NCBI GenBank assembly: GCA_910586095.1
Contig: CAJUHQ010000066.1
Coordinates: 1 to 20,632 of the forward strand
From: an uncultured Lachnospiraceae bacterium
Lineage (GTDB): Bacteria > Bacillota > Clostridia > Lachnospirales > Lachnospiraceae
Direction of reading: 5' to 3'
DNA: 20,632 nucleotides
Positions within the stretch are counted from its first letter, which is position 1, and every line of letters starts with the position of its first letter. Below, piece by piece: positions 7,908 through 13,538 of the stretch. Below the pieces are notes generated by a model. That model was not told the origin of the DNA, searched no databases, and saw nothing but the letters and a program-made list of their open reading frames with translations. A program made the position numbers and the translations under genes.

Positions 7908-10454
7908 ATGAATAAATGGAAAGGATCTATCATAGCTAAGATAGTGGCTTGGTGTGCCTGTATTAGCAGTGGAGTGGCAATCATTTTTTTTGGGTTTTTA
8001 GCTATAATAGGGGTGGAGGAGAATTTTTTTAACTATTCCTATGAAGAGGCAATAAAACAGGTATACCAAATTGTTAATAATACATCTTCTATACAAGCAT
8101 ATCGCAACATAGATACTTGGTATAAAAATACACTGGCAGAAGAGGGCTTTAAGTATGGTATTATAAAAGATAAAAAATTAGCCGATTTAGATTTTCATGA
8201 ACGACAGTCTTATTTAGAAACCAATATGACAGACGAGGAATTGAATACATTGGATATCAATGAGCTGTATGCTTATTGTATTATAGGAAACGAAGGTAGT
8301 ATCATTTATAATATGCCTTATGAATATATTGGTAATTATGAGACGCTCTCTGTCTTGGATAATCAGTCACAGCAGGAAGAGGAAATGATTGATTGGATAT
8401 GTCAGTACGCAGATTCTGTTTGCTATGATCCACAAAATGGAATTTTTTATTACTATTCAGAGAACTATTATTATCCTATACAATCAGTAAGACTTACGTA
8501 TGATCTAGATCAAGAAAAAATAACCTATGAATATAGTTATGATTTTGAAACAGGCAAATACTATTTTTGTAATTGGTATTCTGGTGAGGAAGATGCTGTT
8601 GACCATCCACAAGTTATGCCACAGGAAGAGCCTGTAGTTGAGAACAGCATCGAATCTGAGTCACAATCAGAGGAGGCATTACAAGCCAAAATTAAATTTA
8701 TTCTTCGAGGCGATGAGAATGGAGTTGTAGATTTTAGTAAATTGGAGGAAACACCATTTGGCTATCAAAACTGGAAAAATATTATATTAGATGGAGTGCG
8801 AATCGTAGATGGAAATGAGTTGTTGCTCATCGATTCTGCGAATATTGAACAACAGTATTTTATCACGGATTCTGAGTATTATCTCGATGATAATTATACA
8901 TTGCATGTAGCAAAAACAATCCCTTTAGAAAAGTATTGGGTCGTATCAATTGTACCATCGGCTCATACTGTTGTAGGAGCTAAATATGCAGAAGCAGCGT
9001 GGGGGGTTGATGTATTTTATGAATTTAAACCATTCATACTAAAAGCATTAGTAGCTTTTATAATAGTAGCGCTTGTATCATTTATATTTCTTGTCGTTGC
9101 AGCAGGACATAGAAAAAACCGTGAAGAGATCGTGCTTACAGGTTTTGACAAGATTGCGTTAGAGTTAAGTACCTTTATTATAGTCATTCTTGAAATAGGC
9201 ATTTTAGCAACACTTTTTGCAGTTTGTGATTACGCTGTAGTTAGAGACAATATCCTAGTTTTTTTGACATTTATAACAATTGCAGGAATACTTACAAGCG
9301 TGATTGTTCTATGGTATATACTTAGTATCTGTGTTCGAATCAAACATGGCAAATGGTGGCAAAACAGTATCTTGTATCATATTTATAGGTTTGTGTGTGA
9401 TGGTGTGATAAAAATATTTAGAAATCTGCATATTCTATGGAAACTCATCATATGGATAGGTGTTATTTCTATAATAGAATTCTTTTTCTTGATAGCAGTG
9501 ACATACACAACGGATATTTTGGTATGGTGGTTTATTGAGAAAGTGATACTTAGTGCAATTATACTATTTATTGCAATTCAAATGCATGAATTGCAAAAAG
9601 CATCTAAACAGATGGCAAACGGAGAACTGTCCTATAAAGTTCATACAGAAAAAATGTTTTGGGAATGTAAAAAACATGGAGAAAATCTCAATAAAATGCA
9701 AGAAGGTATGTCAAAGGCTGTAAATGAGCGCATGAAGAGCGAATATCTTAAGACAGAGCTGATTACGAATGTTTCTCATGATATCAAAACTCCTCTCACA
9801 TCTATTATCAATTATGTAGATTTGCTTGGAAAGGAAGAGTTACAGAACGAAAAGGCTACAGAATATATAGAAGTACTTGAAAGGCAAGCCATGTCACTTA
9901 AAAAGCTGATAGAAGATCTGATGGAGGCTTCTAAAGCATCAACTGGAAATCTGTCTTGTACAAATGAAGAAATAGATGTAGGTGTATTTTTAACACAAAC
10001 TGTCGGTGAATCGGAGGAAAAACTACAACAAGCAGGATTGGACTTGATTATTGGCAGGCCAAAAGAACCCGTATATATTTATGCAGATGGTAGGCATTTA
10101 TGGAGAGTGGTGGATAATCTTATCAATAATATCTGTAAATATTCTCAGATTGGATCAAGAGTATATGTCAATTTGGAGAGTACAGACAAAGAAGTATCCA
10201 TTTTATTCAGAAATATGTCAAAGTACCCATTGAATATCAGTGGAGATGAGTTGATGGAGCGATTTGTCAGAGGTGATCGATCACGCAATACAGAAGGTCA
10301 TGGATTGGGATTGTCAATTTCTAAAAGTCTTGTAGAACTGATGGGGGGAACCATGAAAATTATTGTGGATGGCGACCTTTTTAAAGTAGAACTGATATTT
10401 GACAAACAATCTTTTACACAGAAGAATCCTTCTGAAAGCCTATATGTAAAATAG
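7908..10454 (+). CDS. Large sensor histidine kinase, six membrane segments
   Basis: 848-aa membrane kinase partnered with the upstream regulator. One segment (about 9-36) is followed by a roughly 335-residue extracellular region rich in Tyr, Asp and Glu, with an acidic Ser/Glu linker near 236-260. Then come five closely spaced hydrophobic segments (about 374-398, 415-440, 448-475, 508-533, 535-560) and a HAMP-like helix (ELQKASKQMANGEL). The cytoplasmic kinase follows: phospho-acceptor H624 in SHDIKTPLTS, N box DNLINN at 736-741, and ATP-lid GHGLGLSISKS from 797. Six segments place both termini inside the cell, consistent with kinase function. All catalytic motifs are intact. The signal sensed is unknown; the extracellular region matches no domain that I recognise by eye. 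AAAGGAAA precedes the ATG. No terminator is visible before the 6S RNA promoter. Confidence 0.92.
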   Translation: MNKWKGSIIAKIVAWCACISSGVAIIFFGFLAIIGVEENFFNYSYEEAIKQVYQIVNNTSSIQAYRNIDTWYKNTLAEEGFKYGIIKDKKLADLDFHERQSYLETNMTDEELNTLDINELYAYCIIGNEGSIIYNMPYEYIGNYETLSVLDNQSQQEEEMIDWICQYADSVCYDPQNGIFYYYSENYYYPIQSVRLTYDLDQEKITYEYSYDFETGKYYFCNWYSGEEDAVDHPQVMPQEEPVVENSIESESQSEEALQAKIKFILRGDENGVVDFSKLEETPFGYQNWKNIILDGVRIVDGNELLLIDSANIEQQYFITDSEYYLDDNYTLHVAKTIPLEKYWVVSIVPSAHTVVGAKYAEAAWGVDVFYEFKPFILKALVAFIIVALVSFIFLVVAAGHRKNREEIVLTGFDKIALELSTFIIVILEIGILATLFAVCDYAVVRDNILVFLTFITIAGILTSVIVLWYILSICVRIKHGKWWQNSILYHIYRFVCDGVIKIFRNLHILWKLIIWIGVISIIEFFFLIAVTYTTDILVWWFIEKVILSAIILFIAIQMHELQKASKQMANGELSYKVHTEKMFWECKKHGENLNKMQEGMSKAVNERMKSEYLKTELITNVSHDIKTPLTSIINYVDLLGKEELQNEKATEYIEVLERQAMSLKKLIEDLMEASKASTGNLSCTNEEIDVGVFLTQTVGESEEKLQQAGLDLIIGRPKEPVYIYADGRHLWRVVDNLINNICKYSQIGSRVYVNLESTDKEVSILFRNMSKYPLNISGDELMERFVRGDRSRNTEGHGLGLSISKSLVELMGGTMKIIVDGDLFKVELIFDKQSFTQKNPSESLYVK

Positions 10455-10501
10455 CAAAAATTTCCTGACAAATATTAGTAAAGATGTAAAAGGAATATAT
10501 A

Positions 10502-10530
10502 TTGATATTTTTAGAAGGATAGAGTATACT
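10502..10530 (+). promoter_or_regulatory. Strong sigma-70 promoter of the 6S RNA
   Basis: TTGATA (10502-10507), an exact 17-bp spacer and TATACT (10525-10530) form a near-consensus promoter about 50 bp past the kinase stop. Initiation is expected near 10537. It is among the best promoter matches in the window and has no ORF attached, which points to an RNA gene. Confidence 0.7.
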
Positions 10531-10536
10531 ATAAGT

Positions 10537-10752
10537 AATCTGAGATGTACGATAACTCTTGTCATTTTGAACCTACATCACTTTAAACGGGATTCCTATA
10601 TTGTCTGATTAATGTCATGCCCCCCAGTTTGGCCAGGGGAAGACAGAGAGAAAGATTGCGGTCGCCCACCTAGCATTGGCTAGGAGTCAAAATACAGGAG
10701 CCGGCATTTTGGGGAAAAACTAATGAAAAGCAGCCGTTAAGGCTGCTTTTTT
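10537..10752 (+). ncRNA. ssrS: 6S RNA (SsrS), RNA polymerase regulator
   Basis: RNA of about 215 nt with its own promoter and terminator and no coding potential. 6S RNA mimics an open promoter and sequesters housekeeping RNA polymerase in stationary phase. Hand folding gives the 6S architecture. The closing stem is CTGAGATGT (10540-10548) with GCATTTTGG (10704-10712), with several wobble pairs, then CTCTTGT (10556-10562) with ACAGGAG (10694-10700), then TTTTG (10565-10569) with CAAAA (10688-10692). A large central bubble follows, whose 5' side runs from AACCTACATC to ACGGGATTCC. Its 3' side holds the small hairpin CCTAGC-attg-GCTAGG (10669-10684). The apical arm includes TGTCT (10602-10606) with AGACA (10641-10645) and an inner CCCC/GGGG helix. 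The TTTGAACC and AAACGGGA stretches match my memory of Firmicute 6S RNAs. Hand searches for SRP RNA, tmRNA and RNase P signatures were negative. Confidence 0.82.
10730..10752 (+). terminator. Intrinsic terminator of the 6S RNA
   Basis: Perfect 6-bp GC-rich stem GCAGCC/GGCTGC with a gttaa loop (10730-10746), followed directly by six T (10747-10752) and preceded by four A. It is the clearest intrinsic terminator in the window. Confidence 0.9.
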
Positions 10753-10793
10753 GCAGCTTTTATTGCAAACTCACATCATGCGATTCCTGAAAA

Positions 10794-10822
10794 GTCTAAA
10801 ATGTACAAACAAAAGTATACAA
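10794..10822 (+). promoter_or_regulatory. Possible sporulation (sigma-E-like) promoter of the spoIID-like gene
   Basis: GTCTAAAA (10794-10801), 13 bp, then GTATACAA (10815-10822) resembles the Bacillus sigma-E consensus as I know it (GTCATATT, 13-14 bp, CATACAAT). spoIID genes are sigma-E targets in Bacillus. The match is imperfect and AT-rich DNA gives such hits by chance, so this is a hypothesis. Confidence 0.25.
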
Positions 10823-10849
10823 AAATAGGTCAAGAGGAGTAGGACTAGT

Positions 10850-10873
10850 ATGTTATTTTATGCGGTTTATTGA
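10850..10873 (+). other. 8-codon mini-ORF overlapping the spoIID-like start
   Basis: ATG 10850 reads MLFYAVY then stop. It has the better-placed ribosome site (GAGGAG at 10834-10839, 10 nt away) and starts 10 nt before the main gene's ATG in a different frame. It could be a leader peptide that couples translation, or chance. Confidence 0.3.
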
Positions 10874-12431
10874 AAAAGAAAATAAGGAGGGACGATTTAT
10901 CAGGTTCAGAAAGGATATTGTAAAAAGACTTTTGATTGTATTCTTGTGGATAACAATTTCCCTAGGCATTTATCAGTGCAATATAGGTTTGAATAAGATA
11001 CAAGAGGAACCTAAGAAAGAACAACAACCCCATAAACAAGAAGACACTATCACAGTGCCAATACAGCAAAAAAACCCAGAAGAACTACAAAAGCAACCTG
11101 CTCCACTACCACTAGACGAGACTATAAGAGTATTGATTATGACAGAAGGATTTCGTGAAATTTATCATACAGAATTGACAATATCTTGTAAAGAGGGTTT
11201 CTATATTGACCGTGATGGTCATATATCAGAATATGATCCCGATTTTATTTATACAATAAATACAAAACAACTAGAAAATGAAGAACAGATAAAAATAGTA
11301 GGAAAGAATGGGGGAAAACTCACAATTGGCAATTTAAATAGAAATGGAGAAAGTACGTATAGAGGAAGTTTTACATGCTATCATACACCAAATGGCCTAG
11401 TGTTAGTAAATGAATTGTTAGTAGAAGAGTACTTATATGGGGTAGTACCTAGTGAAATGCCTTCAAGCTATCCCACAGAGGCGCTAAAAGCACAAGCGAT
11501 CTGTGCACGTACCTACACATATTTTCACAAACAAAGTTATGCGTATCCACAATGGCAGGCTCACATGGATGACAGCACTTCTTTTCAAGTATACATGAAT
11601 AGCGGAGAAACACCAGCAGCGTGTCAAGCTGTTGATGAAACAAAAAATATGATTCTTACATACAATAATAATCTTGTGGAAAGTTTTTATTATTCTACAT
11701 CCAGTGGGAATAATGGTGGTGCAGGTGTGTGGAAAGATATTGTCACAGAAACAGATGGATATTTAATTGAGACAGGAATGAAGATCTATGCTGAGAACAG
11801 CACAGCAGGTGAAGCGGCTTACAAGGCATATATAGATAACAAAAATCCAGAGGATATAGAATACAATGAGTCATGGTATCGGTGGCAATATCCTAAGATA
11901 CTAAATAATGGAAGTGCAGGTGTACTCTTAGAAAAGATATATAATTTATCTCTTTCACAACCGCAAAATATTAAAATTCGATCCCAGTATCTTTCTTCAG
12001 ATCAACTAAAAAATGAAGGTATGATTCGAGATATACGAATACTCAATCGCAGACAAAGTGGTCTAGTAACACAAATTATGATTGAGACAGAGCATTTCAA
12101 AATTAGTGTCAACACACAATATACTATACGACAGATATTTGGCAGCGAGGGGGATATAGTGGTAAAAAATGATGGAAATAGTTCTATTATGGGGCAGATC
12201 CTTCCTAGTGCATACTTTTACATAGAGAAAATATATGATAATAATGGAGGAATTGGAGATACTTTAAGTCAGATAATCATACATGGTGCAGGGCTTGGGC
12301 ATGGTTGTGGTATGTCGCAAAACGGAGCGAAATGTTTGGCCAACAAAGGATTCACCGCCGCGCAGGTTCTAGCATATTATTATAATGGAGAGATAACGGA
12401 CGTCAGTGAAATGTTAGTAGACGGCCTTTAA
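10860..12431 (+). CDS. SpoIID/LytB-domain protein, probable peptidoglycan lytic enzyme
   Basis: 523-aa membrane-anchored, extracellular protein of the SpoIID/LytB family. SpoIID is a lytic transglycosylase that trims peptidoglycan during forespore engulfment. A basic N-terminus and one hydrophobic segment (about 22-42, RLLIVFLWITISLGIY) act as an anchor. A Pro/Gln/Glu-rich linker (about 48-85) follows, then the SpoIID domain with VVPSEMPSSYPTEALKAQA, where E199 lines up with the catalytic Glu. The C-terminal GHGCGMSQNGAKCLANKG starts at about 480. The zinc-associated His-Cys pair expected just before the Q-x-Y of canonical SpoIID is replaced here: residues 238-245 read DSTSFQVY. The protein is longer than B. 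subtilis SpoIID (about 340 aa). The start at ATG 10860 has its ribosome site 20 nt away, which is unusual. The stop overlaps a possible ATG of the next gene (TAATG). Confidence 0.85.
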   Translation: MRFIEKENKEGRFIRFRKDIVKRLLIVFLWITISLGIYQCNIGLNKIQEEPKKEQQPHKQEDTITVPIQQKNPEELQKQPAPLPLDETIRVLIMTEGFREIYHTELTISCKEGFYIDRDGHISEYDPDFIYTINTKQLENEEQIKIVGKNGGKLTIGNLNRNGESTYRGSFTCYHTPNGLVLVNELLVEEYLYGVVPSEMPSSYPTEALKAQAICARTYTYFHKQSYAYPQWQAHMDDSTSFQVYMNSGETPAACQAVDETKNMILTYNNNLVESFYYSTSSGNNGGAGVWKDIVTETDGYLIETGMKIYAENSTAGEAAYKAYIDNKNPEDIEYNESWYRWQYPKILNNGSAGVLLEKIYNLSLSQPQNIKIRSQYLSSDQLKNEGMIRDIRILNRRQSGLVTQIMIETEHFKISVNTQYTIRQIFGSEGDIVVKNDGNSSIMGQILPSAYFYIEKIYDNNGGIGDTLSQIIIHGAGLGHGCGMSQNGAKCLANKGFTAAQVLAYYYNGEITDVSEMLVDGL

Positions 12432-12454
12432 TGTGCGGAAGGGGCAGGCAAAGC

Positions 12455-13288
12455 ATGTCTATATATACAAAAATTTATGGATTGCAAAAAGATATACGCA
12501 GGTCTGTTAATGAGGCTGAAGTGGGAACTTATGCCTCAGGCGCTGCGTTCTTTTTGTTCCTATCCCTTATACCAATGGTAATGATTGCGGGTAGTGTGAT
12601 ACCATATGATACACTGACCAAAAAGGACATGGTAAATATCTCACAGGCGGTTATACCAGAGAGAATCTATCATTTTTTGATAGCGATAGTAAGTAGCTAT
12701 CATGGCAATCATGTGACACTTTTGTCTGTGTCAGCTTTAGTGGCAGTATGGTCTGCCTCTAAGGGAGTTTTGGCATTGATAAGAGGATTGAATCATATCT
12801 ACGAAGTGGAGGAATCACGAGGATATCTTCGACTACGACTAAAAGCCTCCTTCTACACAGTATTTCTTCTGCTAGCGGTTCTACTCACTGCGGGTTTGCT
12901 TGTATTTTGGAATACATTTGCAGATTGGCTGATTCCTGACAAAGGTATCATAGCACAACTTTGGGAAGTAATTGGCGGATTGCGACATATATTTGTGGCT
13001 GGCATGATTTCAGTGGTATTTTGTACAATGTACAGTCTGTTGCCAAACAACCAACTTTCGTGGAAAGAGCACTATCCTGGAGCAGTTTTTACATCCGTGT
13101 TTTGGACGCTGTATTCGTTTGGATTTTCTGTATATATTGACTATTTTGATGGATTTTCTATGTATGGAAGTCTAACCACTATTGTGATTGTAATGATATG
13201 GCTATATTTTTGTATGTATATATTTTTTTGTGGTGCCTTAGTAAACAAATGGATTACAGATGGATATGTAGATGGATACTTTTATTAA
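12455..13288 (+). CDS. YihY/BrkB family inner-membrane protein
   Basis: 277-aa integral membrane protein of the YihY/virulence-factor BrkB family (often mislabelled RNase BN); its transport or envelope role is not settled. Six hydrophobic segments are visible: about 29-48, 87-108, 133-152, 175-196, 206-228 and 239-263. Family signatures are GTYASGAAFFLFLSLIPM near the start, PGAVFTSVFWTLYSFGFS, and YGSLTTIVIVMIWLY at the end. I chose ATG 12455 because GGAAGGGG and AGG lie just upstream and the N-terminus then matches the family. An in-frame ATG at 12431, in a TAATG overlap with the preceding stop, would add eight residues (MCGRGRQS) and allow translational coupling. It is very probably in an operon with the SpoIID-like gene. 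Confidence 0.88.
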   Translation: MSIYTKIYGLQKDIRRSVNEAEVGTYASGAAFFLFLSLIPMVMIAGSVIPYDTLTKKDMVNISQAVIPERIYHFLIAIVSSYHGNHVTLLSVSALVAVWSASKGVLALIRGLNHIYEVEESRGYLRLRLKASFYTVFLLLAVLLTAGLLVFWNTFADWLIPDKGIIAQLWEVIGGLRHIFVAGMISVVFCTMYSLLPNNQLSWKEHYPGAVFTSVFWTLYSFGFSVYIDYFDGFSMYGSLTTIVIVMIWLYFCMYIFFCGALVNKWITDGYVDGYFY

Positions 13289-13309
13289 ATAGAGGATATG
13301 AATTAATGC

Positions 13310-13325
13310 AAACATTTGTTTTTTT
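13310..13325 (+). terminator. Weak AT-rich hairpin after the yihY-like gene
   Basis: AAAC-attt-GTTT followed by further T residues (seven in a row including the stem) lies 22 bp after the stop. The stem has only one G-C pair, so termination would be inefficient at best. Confidence 0.3.
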
Positions 13326-13328
13326 GTG

Positions 13329-13357
13329 TTGTAATTGTAATCTTTTTGTGATATAGT
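13329..13357 (+). promoter_or_regulatory. Candidate promoter of the res-mod operon
   Basis: TTGTAA (13329-13334), a 17-bp spacer and TATAGT (13352-13357) lie about 180 bp before the res start. Initiation would be near 13364, inside the palindrome at 13362-13374. This gives the R-M genes their own transcript. Confidence 0.5.
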
Positions 13358-13361
13358 AAAT

Positions 13362-13374
13362 TGAAATAATTTCA
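13362..13374. repeat. 13-bp palindrome at the predicted res transcription start
   Basis: TGAAAT-a-ATTTCA is a perfect palindrome centred on 13368, 5 bp past the -10 box. A dimeric repressor bound here would block initiation. No controller (C) protein gene is in the locus, so a chromosomal regulator, or chance in AT-rich DNA, are the alternatives. Confidence 0.35.
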
Positions 13375-13538
13375 TTTTTTGGAGCTTTTTTGTTTTGATG
13401 CTTCAAGAACAAAATATGCATAAAATTAGGTTTTACAACTTCCAAAAGGCAATTCATATACCCTAAACACAGTTAATTGCTCTGACATAAGAAAGTTGAT
13501 GTCAAGAGATTTTCTAAAAGGAATAAAAGGACAATAAA

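Noticed and set aside
7185..10454. Vancomycin-resistance VanRS pair
   Set aside because: The regulator is VanR-like only at family level; the kinase is far larger than VanS and no vanHAX-type genes are present.
10537..10752. SRP RNA, RNase P RNA or tmRNA as identity of the small RNA
   Set aside because: None of their signature sequences were seen; length, closing stem, central bubble and 3'-side hairpin fit 6S RNA.
12431..12454. ATG 12431 as start of the YihY-like protein
   Set aside because: It lacks a ribosome site of its own and adds MCGRGRQS, unlike the family N-terminus. It is kept only as an alternative because of the TAATG overlap.
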